In this document: positions 8,377 through 18,242 of the stretch, one piece after another
How the letters are laid out: each line of letters begins with the position of its first letter
How positions within the stretch are numbered: position 1 is the stretch's first letter
NCBI RefSeq assembly: GCF_000297495.1
Contig: NZ_ALWX01000015.1
Location: 1 to 40,313 of the forward strand
Direction: 5' to 3'
DNA length: 40,313 nucleotides
From: Janibacter hoylei PVAS-1
GTDB taxonomy: Bacteria > Actinomycetota > Actinomycetes > Actinomycetales > Dermatophilaceae
The notes under the pieces: generated by a model
The model's database searches: none
What the model was told of the DNA's origin: nothing
Seen by the model: only the letters and a program-made list of their open reading frames with translations
Translations under genes and position numbers: made by a program

Positions 8377-9645
8377 ATGAGTGCGGATCCGGGTATGTCG
8401 AGCGTCGTCCCCCTCTCCCGCATCCCGAAGATCGTCGGGGTCGTCCAGGCGGGCGGTCAGGGCTCCCGGATGGACGTCCTCACGCGTGAGCGCGCCAAGC
8501 CCGCCCTCCCCTTCGCCGGCAGCTACCAGCTCGTCGACTTCGCACTGAGCAACTTCGGCAACAGCGGCATCCCTGACGTGTGGGTCTCGGTGCAGTACGA
8601 GGCGTCCTCGCTCGACCGCCACCTCGCCGGTGGGCGGCCCTGGGACCTCGACCGCACCCGCGGCGGCTACCGGCGGCTCGTGCCGGAGGAAGGGCAGGCC
8701 AGCGGGTCCGAGGGCTTCAGCACCGGCAACGCCGACGACCTGCTGAAGATCGGTGCCCAGCTGCGTGAGGCGGGCGCCGAGGTCGTCGTCGTGACGAGCG
8801 CCGACCAGGTCTACCGCCTCGACATGCGGGCCGTCGTCGCCCAGCACCTCGAGCGCGGGTCCGAGGCCACGATCGTCACCGTGGAGGTGCCGCTCGCGCA
8901 GGCCAAGCACAAGACGGTCGTCGACGTCGGCCGGGACGGCGTCGTGCAGGGGCTGACCGACAAGCCCACGGCCCCGCCACACGGGACGATCGCCGCCGAG
9001 ATCTTCGTCTACGACGTCCAGGTGTTGCTGCGCACGCTCGACGCGATCCGGCACGAACGGGCGCAGGCCGACCCCGGGCTCACGGAGGGGATCGGCGACT
9101 TCCCCGACCGCCTGCTCCCGCGGCTTGTGGAGGGAGGGAAGACCCACGCGTACGCGCTCACGGGCTACTGGCGCGACCTCGGCCGCCCCTCCGCCTACCT
9201 CGCCGCGCACCGCGAGCTGCTGCGCGCACGAGTCGACGTCTTCGACGACCCGGCGTGGCCGATCCTCACCCGGTCGCCGGAGATGCCGCCGCCGATGATC
9301 CACGCGGGCAGCGTCGTCGAGGACTCGATGATCAGCCCCGGGTCGCACGTGCACGGCACCGTGCGCCGCAGCGTCGTCGGACCGGGCTGCGTCGTCGAGG
9401 CGGGTGCGGTCGTCGAGGACTCGGTGCTCATGCACCGGGTGCGGGTCGCGTCCGGTGCACAGGTCTTCGCCTCGGTCGTCGACGACTCGTGCCGGGTCGG
9501 CGAGGACGCGCAGGTCGGGGCCCAGCCGAAGCGCTGGCCGCCCTCGGACTCCGCCGTCGTGCTCGTCGGTCGTGAGTCGCACGTGGCGAAGGGGGTCGTC
9601 CTCGAGCCTGGAGCCCGCCTCGAGCCCGGCACCACTGCGAGCTGA
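8377..9645 (+). CDS. Divergent glucose-1-phosphate adenylyltransferase (GlgC-like)
   Basis: 422-residue sugar-phosphate nucleotidyltransferase, by family an ADP-glucose pyrophosphorylase for glycogen or maltosyl-glucan synthesis. The N-terminal Rossmann-like domain has the signature VVQAGGQGSRM...RERAKPALPFAGSYQLVDF, a variant of LAGGxGxRL...RAKPAVPFGG. STGNADDLL replaces the usual GTADA segment, and VVTSADQVYRLDM replaces SGDHIYRMDY but keeps the metal-binding Asp. GYWRDLGRPSAY matches the sugar-binding GYWRDVG motif. From about residue 310 hexapeptide-type repeats (VVEDSMISPGSHVHG, VVGPGCVVEAGAVVEDS) form the beta-helix. ATG at 8377 has GAGGGG about 10 nt upstream; an in-frame ATG at 8395 is an alternative. 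The altered motifs suggest a paralogue with shifted specificity, so no gene symbol is given. Confidence 0.85.
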   Translation: MSADPGMSSVVPLSRIPKIVGVVQAGGQGSRMDVLTRERAKPALPFAGSYQLVDFALSNFGNSGIPDVWVSVQYEASSLDRHLAGGRPWDLDRTRGGYRRLVPEEGQASGSEGFSTGNADDLLKIGAQLREAGAEVVVVTSADQVYRLDMRAVVAQHLERGSEATIVTVEVPLAQAKHKTVVDVGRDGVVQGLTDKPTAPPHGTIAAEIFVYDVQVLLRTLDAIRHERAQADPGLTEGIGDFPDRLLPRLVEGGKTHAYALTGYWRDLGRPSAYLAAHRELLRARVDVFDDPAWPILTRSPEMPPPMIHAGSVVEDSMISPGSHVHGTVRRSVVGPGCVVEAGAVVEDSVLMHRVRVASGAQVFASVVDDSCRVGEDAQVGAQPKRWPPSDSAVVLVGRESHVAKGVVLEPGARLEPGTTAS

Positions 9646-9788
9646 ACGAGCCCCCACTCCTTCGGCGTTCCTGAGTCGTGGACTCAGCCGTAGGGCAGGT
9701 GTCGTCACTGGCCCGTGCGCGGACCCTGGGACTCTTCGTGAAGCCTGTGCTCACGCGAGCAGTGAAGGGTTCACGGGGCGGCTCTAGG

Positions 9789-9794
9789 TAGACT
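9789..9794 (+). promoter_or_regulatory. -10 box for leaderless nhaA mRNA
   Basis: TAGACT followed by CCCCGG and then ATG at 9801. Six bases between the box and the start codon place the transcription start on the A of ATG. No Shine-Dalgarno sequence is present. Confidence 0.6.
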
Positions 9795-9800
9795 CCCCGG

Positions 9801-11653
9801 ATGCAAAAACCGGCAGCAGGTCGCCTAGGTCCCGGTCACATTGCACGCACTTTACGGACGGAGTCCGGATCGGCGATGTTTCTGGCGCTCGTGACCGTCA
9901 TGGCGCTCGTCTGGGCGAACTCGCCGTTGTCTGAAAGCTATTTCGAACTGTGGCATCAGGAAGTCGGTTTCGATGTCGGTCCCGCCGGCATGCATATGAA
10001 TCTGCACCATTGGATCAACGACGGCCTGATGGTGATCTTCTTTTTTGTTGTCGGATTGGAGGTTCGACAGGAGTTCGCGCACGGGTCTTTACGGGATCGC
10101 AGCCGTGCTGAACTCGCTGTGATGGCTGGAGTTGCAGGTGTCGCTCTTCCGGCTCTGGTCTACGTGCTTGTCGTCAGCGTGTCCGGCGGTAGCGGACTTG
10201 GCGGATGGGGTGCTGTCGTCGGCACCGATACAGCATTCATGCTGGGCGCACTCGCCATAGTGGGTCCACGGCTGTCTGGCCAGTTGCGTGTTTTTCTCCT
10301 CACCCTGACAGTGGTCGATGACTTCCTAGCGGTATCGATCATTGGAATTGTCTATAGCGATCAGATCAAGCTTGTCCCCTTGTCGATCGCTCTCGCCTGC
10401 CTCATAGGCTTGTGGGGACTCGGCCGCTCACGGCAGTGGAATGCCGCACCTTATGTGATCCTTGTGATTGTCATGTGGTTCGCCACCGTCTCTTCTGGGG
10501 TGCACGCCTCACTCGCCGGCATGCTCGCCGGTCTACTGATCCCCGCTTACCCCACGCGGCGCCACGAGGTAGTTGCCGCCCGCCAGTTCTTCCGTGACTT
10601 CTGGCAGTCGCCCAGCGCCGCGTCGGCGCGCAGTGTCAGCCGTGGCCTGGCGCGGGGGATCTCGGTGAACGAGAGAATGCATGAAGTCCTTCGCCGCCCC
10701 ACTGCACTGCTTGTCGTGCCGATCTTCGCTCTCGCCAATGCCGGCGTCGACCTCAGGGGTGGACTCCTGGCAGATTCCTTCGGATCATCCGTGACCTGGG
10801 GGTCATTGCTGGCCTCGTAATCGGCAAGCTTGTCGGAATTGGCGTTGCCACTCTCCTCGCGGTCAGGATGGGCCTTGGTCGACTCCCGGAAGGAGTGGGT
10901 ATGGGCAGCGTCTTCGGCGGTGCAGCACTTTCAGGCATCGGGTTCACCGTCTCTCTGCTCATCATCGGACTTGCTTTCGGCTCGACAACCGACCTCGGGC
11001 GACAGGCGACGCTTGGGGTGCTGGTGTCCCTGGTGCTCGCCGTCGCCCTGGGCTGGTTGATATTCAAGATCGCCGCTCAGCGGTGGGGCGAGGAAAGTGC
11101 AGATCTCCCCATGGTGCTCGACCCCGCAGTCGACCCCGAAGTTGACCACATCCGCGGCCCGGAGGACGCCAAGCTGACGCTGGTCGAATACATCGACTTC
11201 GAGTGCGAGTACTGTGCACACGCCACTGGCTCCTGGGAAGATCTGAGGGGGCAGTTCGGTGACGATCTTCGTTACGTCGTGCGGCATCTTCCCCACCACC
11301 CACATGGGCCGCTGGCTGCAAAAGCATCTGAAGCAGCCGCGAACCAGGGCGAGTTCTGGCGGTGGCTCGACTTCGTATTCACCCATCAGGACGCGCTCGA
11401 GCGAGAGCACCTTATTGGTTACGCGGACGAACTCGGACTGGACGTCGATCGCTTCGTACAGGACATGGACAGCGAGGCTGTCGCAGAACGAGTCAACCGC
11501 GATCTCGTGAGCGCCCAGGACAGCGGAGCCCACGCCACTCCAACCTTCTTCGTCGAAGGTCGCCGCTTGCTGGGCGACTATGACGCCCGGACGTTGACTG
11601 CGGCACTCGAGTCCAGCAGGCGCGGCACACGAACCCAGGTGGCCTCTGTCTGA
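9801..11653 (+). CDS. nhaA: NhaA Na+/H+ antiporter fused to DsbA-like thioredoxin domain, apparent frameshift
   Basis: Inner-membrane Na+/H+ antiporter with a C-terminal thioredoxin-fold domain. Residues about 1-410 are NhaA: many hydrophobic spans, HHWINDGLMVIFFFVVGLEVRQEF, GTDTAFMLGAL and VVDDFLAVSIIG (the paired Asp residues of the ion site), and GMGSVFGGAALSGIGFTVSLLI. From about residue 445 a DsbA-type domain follows (LVEYIDFECEYCAHATGSWEDL with CEYC at the CxxC position; cis-Pro segment HATPTFFVEGRRL). The reading breaks at the G5 run 10798-10802: as written it stops at 10820 (GSLLAS), but one extra G restores GVIAGLVIGKLVGIG and a 617-residue protein. NhaA-thioredoxin fusions are known in actinobacteria. 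Codons are visibly richer in A/T endings than in the neighbours, as in the following uvrA-like gene, suggesting transfer. Confidence 0.85.
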
Positions 11654-11803
11654 GATGGATCGGGACGACACCGCTGACTCGCTCTCTCGCGACCTCGGCG
11701 GCCGCGACGTGGTTGCCAGAGGTCAGTCGGAAGGCGTCGCAGGTACGACGCTGGCCCGGCTGCCAGTCTGCGGTTTCCGGTCGTGACGTGCCTGCAGTCG
11801 GGA

Positions 11804-11809
11804 TAGCGT
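11804..11809 (+). promoter_or_regulatory. -10 box for leaderless uvrA-like mRNA
   Basis: TAGCGT, then TGGTTC, then ATG at 11816. The six-base gap puts transcription start on the start codon; no ribosome-binding site is seen. Confidence 0.6.
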
Positions 11810-11815
11810 TGGTTC

Positions 11816-14425
11816 ATGACCCCGCCCTCCACGCAGACTGATGAAAACTCAGCCTTCATTCAACCGGACGTTCGAGTGCGCGGCGCCCGCGAGCACAACC
11901 TCAAAAACATCGACCTGTCAATACCGCGTGACGCCATGGTGGTGTTCACTGGCGTCTCTGGCTCGGGCAAGTCCTCGCTGGCTTTCGGCACGCTATATGC
12001 GGAGTCCCAGCGACGTTATCTGGAATCGGTTGCACCGTATGCCAGGCGCCTCATCGACCAGGCGGGAGTCCCCGAGGTGGACTCCATCACCGGAATGCCG
12101 CCCGCCGTGGCATTGCAGCAACAACACGGCGGGCGCAGCACCCGGTCAACGGTCGGAAGCATCACGACACTCTCCAGCCTGGTTCGCATGCTGTACTCCC
12201 GCGCGGGTACATATCCGGATGGGCAGCCGATGCTCTATGCAGAGGACTTTTCGACCAATACTGTCGAGGGTGCTTGCCCGGAATGCCACGGAATCGGTCG
12301 GGTCTACGACGTGCCAGAGGACACGATGGTCCCCGATCCGACCCTGACGATCCGAGAGCGCGCCATCGCCTCGTACCCCACGGCGTGGCATGGGCACCAA
12401 CTGAGAGACGTCCTCGTCGGGCTTGGTTACGACGTCGACGTGCCATGGAAGGACCTCCCGAAGAAAGACCGCGACTGGATCCTCTACACGGATGAAACGC
12501 CTTACGTTCCCGTCCACTCACGACTCACCCTTGCTGAAGCGCGTGAAGCCATGGACGCCGGAATCGAGCCCAGCTATTCCGGAACCTTCGTAGGAGCGCG
12601 TCGCTATGTGCTTGACACATTCGCGAATACGAAGAGCACGTCGATGAAACGCCGTGTTGCTCAGTTCCTCACATCGGTCCCGTGCCCCGCATGCCATGGC
12701 AAACGTTTGAAGCCGGAAGCGCTATCGGTGACATTTGAGCAGCTCGACATCGCCCAGTTCTCACAGCTGCCCTTGCATGAACTCTTGTCTGTCATCGAAG
12801 CCGCAGTCGTCGCGGCAGAAAGCGCAACTGACGGTGCCGGTGACGAGTCTCGCTCGTCGGGTGGGGCGGTCGAAAAACTGGCCGCAACCGTCCGCTTGGG
12901 GACCGGACTCGTCGATCGGATCCTTCCGATCATTGATCTCGGCCTGGGCTACCTGTCGTTGGATCGCACGTCCCCGACCCTCTCAGGCGGAGAACTTCAG
13001 CGTCTGCGACTGGCAACCCAGCTGACTTCCGAACTTTTCGGCGTCGTCTACGTGTTGGACGAACCTTCCGCCGGGCTCCATCCGCAAGATGTCAGTGCGC
13101 TGTTGGACGTCCTTCAGGGGCTCAAGAAGCGCGGTAACAGCCTCTTCATCGTCGAGCACTCCGTCGACGTGATGCGGCGTGCGGATTGGCTTGTGGACAT
13201 CGGGCCCGCCGCAGGTGAACGAGGAGGGCGTGTCATCTACAGCGGCCCGACCGAAGGACTGGCTGACGTCGAGGAATCCGCCACCCGAGACTACCTCTTC
13301 GGCGGCAACGGGCTCCCCCTGCATGAGCCAAGGAAGCCACACGGGTGGTTGCGTCTCGAGAAGATCTCGCGCAACAACCTGCGGAGCATCTCCGTCAAGA
13401 TCCCGTTGGGTGCACTCACAGCAGTCACAGGTGTGTCGGGGTCAGGCAAATCCAGTCTCGTCAGCCAAGTTCTCCCGACCCTGGTCAGCGAGCATCTCGG
13501 ACGCCCCGTCACAACTGATGAGCCAGTGCCCGACGGCGATGACATGCTGCTTTCCGATGGCCCCCAGGAGCTCGAGGGTTCTGTCGCGGGTGACCTCACT
13601 GGAGTGCGCCGGGTGGTAACCATCGACCAGAAACCGATCGGGCGCACACCTCGGTCGAACGTCGCAACCTACACCGGCCTGTTTGACCACGTACGACGCC
13701 GATTCGCCGAGACCCCGGAATCTCGTGCACGCGGCTACAAACCCGGGAGATTCTCATTCAACGTCGCCGGCGGCCGTTGCCCCACCTGCGAGGGAGAGGG
13801 ATCAGTCATGGTTGAGTTGCTCTTTCTCCCTTCCGTGTACACGGAATGCCCGGAATGTCATGGCACCCGCTACCAGTCGAGCACTCTCGAGATCCTCTGG
13901 CGCGGACGAAACATCGCGGAGATCCTCGCTTTGAGCGTTGAGGATGCCCACGAATTCTTCGAGGGAGAAGTCGACATCATGCGCTCCCTGACCGCGCTCC
14001 TCGATGTCGGACTCGGATACCTACGTCTCGGCCAATCCGCAACCGAGCTCTCTGGTGGCGAGGCCCAGCGAGTCAAGCTGGGCAGCGAGCTGCAGCGGGC
14101 TCAAAGCGGCGACACTCTCTACGTCCTCGATGAACCAACTTCCGGATTGCACTGCGCCGATACCGACCGGCTCGTAGCTCACCTGCAATCACTCGTGGAC
14201 GCCGGGAACACCGTGGTCATGGTCGAGCTCGACATGCGAGTCATCGCACAGTCCGATCACGTCATCGATCTCGGGCCCGGTGCTGGGGGCGACGGCGGAC
14301 AGGTCGTCGCGGCCGGCACTCCAGCGGAGGTCGCCGGTTCGTCCACGAGCGCTTCAGCACGTTATCTGGCCACTGCGCTCGAAGAGGCTGCGGCCGTCTC
14401 GAGGGTGGACACCGTCGTTGCCTGA
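11816..14425 (+). CDS. UvrA2-like excinuclease ATPase, short form
   Basis: 869-residue double ABC ATPase of the UvrA family. Two Walker A motifs ([13 protein letters not shown] at 46-58; [13 protein letters not shown] near 540) and two signature motifs ([12 protein letters not shown] near 390; [12 protein letters not shown] near 745) are present, with Walker B segments [13 protein letters not shown] and [13 protein letters not shown]. Zinc-finger pairs are CPECHG (154-159), CPACHG (near 290) and [15 protein letters not shown] (near 655-685). Canonical UvrA is about 940-970 residues and carries a UvrB-binding insert between the first Walker A and the first zinc module; I do not see the usual YCPVCG...LAPVVRGRKGE segment. 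This fits UvrA2, whose members are linked to resistance to DNA-binding drugs or damage tolerance rather than standard UvrABC repair. Lower GC, shared with nhaA, suggests a horizontally acquired pair. Confidence 0.88.
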   Translation: MTPPSTQTDENSAFIQPDVRVRGAREHNLKNIDLSIPRDAMVVFTGVSGSGKSSLAFGTLYAESQRRYLESVAPYARRLIDQAGVPEVDSITGMPPAVALQQQHGGRSTRSTVGSITTLSSLVRMLYSRAGTYPDGQPMLYAEDFSTNTVEGACPECHGIGRVYDVPEDTMVPDPTLTIRERAIASYPTAWHGHQLRDVLVGLGYDVDVPWKDLPKKDRDWILYTDETPYVPVHSRLTLAEAREAMDAGIEPSYSGTFVGARRYVLDTFANTKSTSMKRRVAQFLTSVPCPACHGKRLKPEALSVTFEQLDIAQFSQLPLHELLSVIEAAVVAAESATDGAGDESRSSGGAVEKLAATVRLGTGLVDRILPIIDLGLGYLSLDRTSPTLSGGELQRLRLATQLTSELFGVVYVLDEPSAGLHPQDVSALLDVLQGLKKRGNSLFIVEHSVDVMRRADWLVDIGPAAGERGGRVIYSGPTEGLADVEESATRDYLFGGNGLPLHEPRKPHGWLRLEKISRNNLRSISVKIPLGALTAVTGVSGSGKSSLVSQVLPTLVSEHLGRPVTTDEPVPDGDDMLLSDGPQELEGSVAGDLTGVRRVVTIDQKPIGRTPRSNVATYTGLFDHVRRRFAETPESRARGYKPGRFSFNVAGGRCPTCEGEGSVMVELLFLPSVYTECPECHGTRYQSSTLEILWRGRNIAEILALSVEDAHEFFEGEVDIMRSLTALLDVGLGYLRLGQSATELSGGEAQRVKLGSELQRAQSGDTLYVLDEPTSGLHCADTDRLVAHLQSLVDAGNTVVMVELDMRVIAQSDHVIDLGPGAGGDGGQVVAAGTPAEVAGSSTSASARYLATALEEAAAVSRVDTVVA

Positions 14426-14632
14426 GGCAGCTGCGCGTGTGATGACATCTCCCTCCGGTCTGTCGTGACGTCGGTGGCGACGAAGTGGTGGTGTGAGGTG
14501 AGTCGGGAAGGACCCCAACGATCCCGGCATCCCATGCCAGGACGACGGGATCCGCAGCAGGCGAAGGCGGCGATCGCGCTGACCGGCGACACGCGAGGAC
14601 GACGACGGACGGCACCTATCTCATATATGGGT

Positions 14633-14638
14633 TACGGT
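14633..14638 (+). promoter_or_regulatory. -10 box for near-leaderless murA-like mRNA
   Basis: TACGGT followed by seven bases and ATG at 14646. The preceding 220 bases (14426-14632) contain no gene that I can support. The AT-rich CTCATATATGGG just upstream of the box stands out in this GC-rich DNA and could be an operator, for example for the XRE domain of the gene itself. Confidence 0.5.
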
Positions 14639-14645
14639 GGTTGGT

Positions 14646-16187
14646 ATGTCTGATGACTACCTCGCCCGAATCGGCACGACGATCAAGGAGGCGCGTCACC
14701 GCGCAGGCCTGTCCCAAGCCGACCTCGCCACCAAACTCGAGACGAGCCAGAGCGCCGTCGCGCGCATCGAGGCCGGGGGGCAGAACCTCACCCTCGACAA
14801 CCTCGCGCGCATCAGCGAGGCGCTCGACACCGAGCTCGTCGCGCTCACCCGCACCTCGAGCAGCGGCGCTGTCCACCTGAAGATCGAGGGCGGTCGCACG
14901 CTCTCCGGCGCCATCGACGTCAAGACGAGCAAGAACGCCGCCGTCGCGCTGCTGTGCGCCTCGCTGCTCAACAAGGGCACGACCACCCTGCGCAACCTCG
15001 CGCGCATCGAGGAGGTCAACCGGATCCTCGAGGTGCTCGACTCCATCGGCGTCAAGACCCGCTGGCTGCCCGGCAGCGCCGACCTGGAGATCGTGCCCCC
15101 GGAGCGGATCAACCTCGACGGCATGGATGAGGAGGCCGCCCGCCGCACGCGCACGGTCATCATGTTCCTCGGCCCGCTGCTCCACGAGTTCGACAGCTTC
15201 CGGCTGCCCTACGCCGGTGGCTGCGATCTCGGCACGCGCACCGTCGAGCCGCACATGACCTCGTTGACCCACTTCGGTCTCGACGTCACCGCGACGCAGG
15301 GTTGGTACGAGGCCAAGGTCACCGACCAGGACTCGTCCGACCGCTCGATCATCCTCACCGAGCGCGGCGACACCGTCACCGAAAACGCGCTCATGGCCGC
15401 AGCCCGCCACCCGGGCCGGACCATCATCCGCAATGCCTCCCCCAACTACATGGTCCAGGACCTGTGCTTCTTCCTCGAAAAGCTCGGGGTCCAGGTCAAG
15501 GGCATCGGCACGACGACCCTCGAGGTCACCGGCCTGACCGAGATCGACGTCGACGTCGAGTACTCGCCGAGCGAGGACCCGATCGAGGCGATGAGTCTCA
15601 TCGCGGCTGCCGTCGTCACCAAGTCGGAGATCACCATCCGCCGCTCCCCCATCGAATTCCTCGAGATCGAGCTGGCCACCCTCGCCGGCATGGGTATGCG
15701 GTACTCGTTGTCCCAGGAGTACCTCGCGGACAACGGCCGCACCCGTCTGGTCGACATCACGACCCACCCCGGGCCGCTCAAGGCGCCGATCGACAAGATC
15801 CACCCGATGCCCTTCCCCGGGCTCAACATCGACAACCTGCCCTTCTTCGCGCTCATCGCCGCCTGCGCCGAGGGCACGACGACGATCCACGACTGGGTCT
15901 ACGACAACCGCGCCATCTACCTGACCGAGCTCAACAAGATCGGCGGCAAGGTGACGCTCATGGACCCGCACCGCGTGCTCGTCGAGGGCCCCAACCGGTG
16001 GCGGGCAAACGAGGTCACCTGCCCGCCGGCGCTGCGCCCTGGCGTCGTCGTGCTGCTCGCGATGCTCGCCGCGCCGGGCACCTCGTACCTGCGCAACGTC
16101 TACGTCATCCACCGCGGCTACGAGGACCTCGCCGAGCGCCTCAACGCGCTGGGCGCGAGCGTGCAGCCCTTCCGCGACATCGGCTGA
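14646..16187 (+). CDS. MurA-like enolpyruvyl transferase with N-terminal XRE helix-turn-helix
   Basis: 513-residue fusion. Residues 1-70 are an XRE/Cro-type DNA-binding domain (ARIGTTIKEARHRAGLSQAD, LETSQSAVARIEAGGQNLTL). Residues about 76-513 are a UDP-N-acetylglucosamine 1-carboxyvinyltransferase fold, which adds enolpyruvate to UDP-GlcNAc as the first committed step of peptidoglycan synthesis. Active-site positions look intact: Lys96-Asn97 (TSKNAAVALL) and Cys193 (AGGCDLGTRTVEPH), which aligns with the PEP-binding, fosfomycin-target Cys of MurA. EYSPSEDPIEAMSLIAAAVV resembles the MurA segment with the catalytic Asp. Canonical MurA has no DNA-binding domain, and actinobacteria usually carry a separate housekeeping murA. 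This may be a paralogue that senses a cell-wall metabolite and regulates transcription, but only the domain structure is seen. A strong terminator follows. Confidence 0.85.
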   Translation: MSDDYLARIGTTIKEARHRAGLSQADLATKLETSQSAVARIEAGGQNLTLDNLARISEALDTELVALTRTSSSGAVHLKIEGGRTLSGAIDVKTSKNAAVALLCASLLNKGTTTLRNLARIEEVNRILEVLDSIGVKTRWLPGSADLEIVPPERINLDGMDEEAARRTRTVIMFLGPLLHEFDSFRLPYAGGCDLGTRTVEPHMTSLTHFGLDVTATQGWYEAKVTDQDSSDRSIILTERGDTVTENALMAAARHPGRTIIRNASPNYMVQDLCFFLEKLGVQVKGIGTTTLEVTGLTEIDVDVEYSPSEDPIEAMSLIAAAVVTKSEITIRRSPIEFLEIELATLAGMGMRYSLSQEYLADNGRTRLVDITTHPGPLKAPIDKIHPMPFPGLNIDNLPFFALIAACAEGTTTIHDWVYDNRAIYLTELNKIGGKVTLMDPHRVLVEGPNRWRANEVTCPPALRPGVVVLLAMLAAPGTSYLRNVYVIHRGYEDLAERLNALGASVQPFRDIG

Positions 16188-16199
16188 CGACCCGAGCGC

Positions 16200-16245
16200 A
16201 CGAAGGGAGGGCCCCACAGGATCACCGGTGGGGCCCTCCCTTCGT
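16200..16245. terminator. Bidirectional terminator between murA-like gene and dxs
   Basis: An 18-bp perfect stem (16200-16217 with 16228-16245) around a 10-nt loop. The stem contains CGAAGGGAGGGCCCCAC. It lies between two convergent genes, 12 nt after one stop and 31 nt after the other. Confidence 0.85.
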
Positions 16246-16276
16246 CACAACGCCCGAGGAGATCGCGGTGAGCCCG

Positions 16277-18139
16277 TCAGAGGTGCGCGCGCAGTCGCTC
16301 GACGATCGGCTCGGGAGTCAGCCCGACGCTCTCGAGCACCTGGGCCCGCGAGGCGTGGGCGAGGAACTCCTTGGGCAGGCCGAAGCGGTGCACCGGGGCG
16401 GTGACCCCGGTCTCGTCGAGGACACGGGCGACTTCCGCACCGACGCCGCCGGAGACGTTGTTGTCCTCGATGACGGCGACCCGGCCGCTGCGACCGGCGA
16501 GCTCGACGAGGGCCGCGGGCACCGGCAGCACCCAGCGGGGGTCGACGACCAGAGTCGAGTGGCCTTCTGCCGCAAGCTTTTCGGCGACCGTCGTCGCCGT
16601 GCCGGCCATCGAGCCGACCGAGACGACGAGCACCTCGGGATCGACCGCCGGGTCGCCGGCGAGGACGTCGAGCCCGCCGACCGTCGCGACGGCTTCGAGC
16701 GGGTCGGCGACGCTGCCCTTAGGGAACCGGATGACCGTCGGGCCGTCCTCGACGTCGACGGCCTCGCGCAGGGCGACCCTGATCTGCTGCCCGTCGCGGG
16801 GTGCGGCCAGGCGCAGGCCGGGCACGATGCTCGCGAGCGACATGTCCCACATGCCGTGGTGGCTGGCGCCGTCGGGGCCGGTCACGCCGGAGCGGTCGAG
16901 GACGAAGGTCACGCCTGCCTTGTGCATGGCGCAGTCCATGAGCAGCTGGTCGAAGGCACGGTTGAGGAAGGTCGCGTAGATCGCCACGACCGGGTGCATG
17001 CCGGCGAAGGCGAGCCCGGCGGCCATCGTCGTCGCGTGCTGCTCGGCGATGCCGACGTCGAAGATCCGCTCGGGGTGCGCGTCGGCGAAGGGCTGCAGGC
17101 CCACGGGCATCATCATCGCCGCGGTGATCGCGACGACCTCGGGCCGCTCCCGGCCGAGCGCGAGCATCTCGTCGCCGAACTCGTCGGTCCAGGAGCGCCC
17201 GGAGATCTCCAGGGGCAGGCCGGTCTCGGGGTTGATCTTGCCGACGGCGTGGAACTGGTCGGCCACGTCGTTGCTCGCGTGGTCGTAGCCTCGCCCCTTC
17301 TGGGTGATGACGTGCACGAGCACGGGTCCGCCGAAGGCCTTGGCCCGGCGCAGCGCCTGCTCGACGCTCGCCTCGTCGTGCCCGTCGACCGGTCCGAGGT
17401 ACTTGATGCCGAGGTCCTCGAACATCCCCTGCGGGGCCCAGAAGTCCTTGGCGCCCTTCTTCATCGAGTGGAAGGCCTGGTAGGCGGCCCGACCGACGAC
17501 GGGCGTGCGGTTGAGCTTGTCCTTGCCCCAGTCGAGCACCTGCTCGTACTGACGGTTGGTGCGCAGCATCGCGAGGTGGTCGGCGAGCCCGCCGATCGTC
17601 GGCGCGTAGGAGCGCTCGTTGTCGTTGACGATGATGACGAGAGGCAGGTCCTTGTCGGCGGCGATGTTGTTGAGCGCCTCCCAGGCCATGCCGCCGGTCA
17701 GGGCGCCGTCGCCGATGACGGCGACCGCGTGCCGCTCCTCGCCGCGCAGGCGGTAGCCCTTGGCGATGCCCTCGGCCCACGACAGGGAGGTTGACGCGTG
17801 GCTGTTTTCGACGACGTCGTGCTCGGACTCGGCGCGGCTCGGGTACCCGGAGAGGCCGCCTCGGGTGCGCAGCGCGCTGAAGTCATGTCGCCCGGTGAGC
17901 AGCTTGTGCACGTAGGACTGGTGGCCGGTGTCGAAGACGACCGTGTCACTCGGGCTGTCGAAGACGCGGTGCAGCGCGATCGTCAGCTCGACGACCCCGA
18001 GGTTGGGCCCGAGGTGTCCGCCGCTGCGGGAGACCTCGGCGACGAGGAAGGCTCGGATCTCCTCCGCGAGGGTCTCGAGCTGCTCTGCGGGCAGGCGCTT
18101 GAGGTCGGCGGGTGAGGTGATCGTCTCGAGGACTGCCAC
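16277..18139 (-). CDS. dxs: 1-deoxy-D-xylulose-5-phosphate synthase Dxs
   Basis: Thiamine-diphosphate enzyme joining pyruvate and glyceraldehyde-3-phosphate; first step of the MEP isoprenoid pathway. The 620-residue length is normal. Motifs: [21 protein letters not shown] near residue 40; [14 protein letters not shown]; the ThDP/Mg motif [27 protein letters not shown]; the transketolase pyrimidine domain with [19 protein letters not shown] (catalytic Glu); and [17 protein letters not shown] at 18137-18139 has GGAAGG upstream and a -10 at 18174-18179. The upstream in-frame ATG would read through the promoter. It is convergent with the murA-like gene. The M. tuberculosis counterpart dxs1 lies in the same neighbourhood. 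Confidence 0.95.
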   Translation of the reverse strand: MAVLETITSPADLKRLPAEQLETLAEEIRAFLVAEVSRSGGHLGPNLGVVELTIALHRVFDSPSDTVVFDTGHQSYVHKLLTGRHDFSALRTRGGLSGYPSRAESEHDVVENSHASTSLSWAEGIAKGYRLRGEERHAVAVIGDGALTGGMAWEALNNIAADKDLPLVIIVNDNERSYAPTIGGLADHLAMLRTNRQYEQVLDWGKDKLNRTPVVGRAAYQAFHSMKKGAKDFWAPQGMFEDLGIKYLGPVDGHDEASVEQALRRAKAFGGPVLVHVITQKGRGYDHASNDVADQFHAVGKINPETGLPLEISGRSWTDEFGDEMLALGRERPEVVAITAAMMMPVGLQPFADAHPERIFDVGIAEQHATTMAAGLAFAGMHPVVAIYATFLNRAFDQLLMDCAMHKAGVTFVLDRSGVTGPDGASHHGMWDMSLASIVPGLRLAAPRDGQQIRVALREAVDVEDGPTVIRFPKGSVADPLEAVATVGGLDVLAGDPAVDPEVLVVSVGSMAGTATTVAEKLAAEGHSTLVVDPRWVLPVPAALVELAGRSGRVAVIEDNNVSGGVGAEVARVLDETGVTAPVHRFGLPKEFLAHASRAQVLESVGLTPEPIVERLRAHL

Positions 18140-18173
18140 GCTGGGCTTCCTTCCAAGGGTCGGGGACCGCACG

Positions 18174-18179
18174 AGTCTA
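18174..18179 (-). promoter_or_regulatory. Candidate dxs -10 box
   Basis: TAGACT on the minus strand, 34 nt before the dxs GTG. It would give a 5' leader of about 28 nt with the GGAAGG ribosome-binding site in it. No convincing -35 is visible. Confidence 0.4.
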
Positions 18180-18242
18180 CGTCCGCAGCACTGGGAAGTG
18201 GCTGTGACCTGCCCAGCCTGTCACCACGTCGGACGAAGGGGG

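Noticed and set aside
9721-9780. Short inverted repeats (TGCTC/GAGCA, GTGAA/TTCAC) before nhaA as insertion ends
   Set aside because: Arms of five bases are expected by chance, and no matching copy is found at the other end of the low-GC segment.
14262-14615. Possible transposase remnant between the uvrA-like gene and the murA-like gene
   Set aside because: The gap translates to short fragments, but I could not match any to an insertion-sequence family, and no terminal inverted repeats were found.
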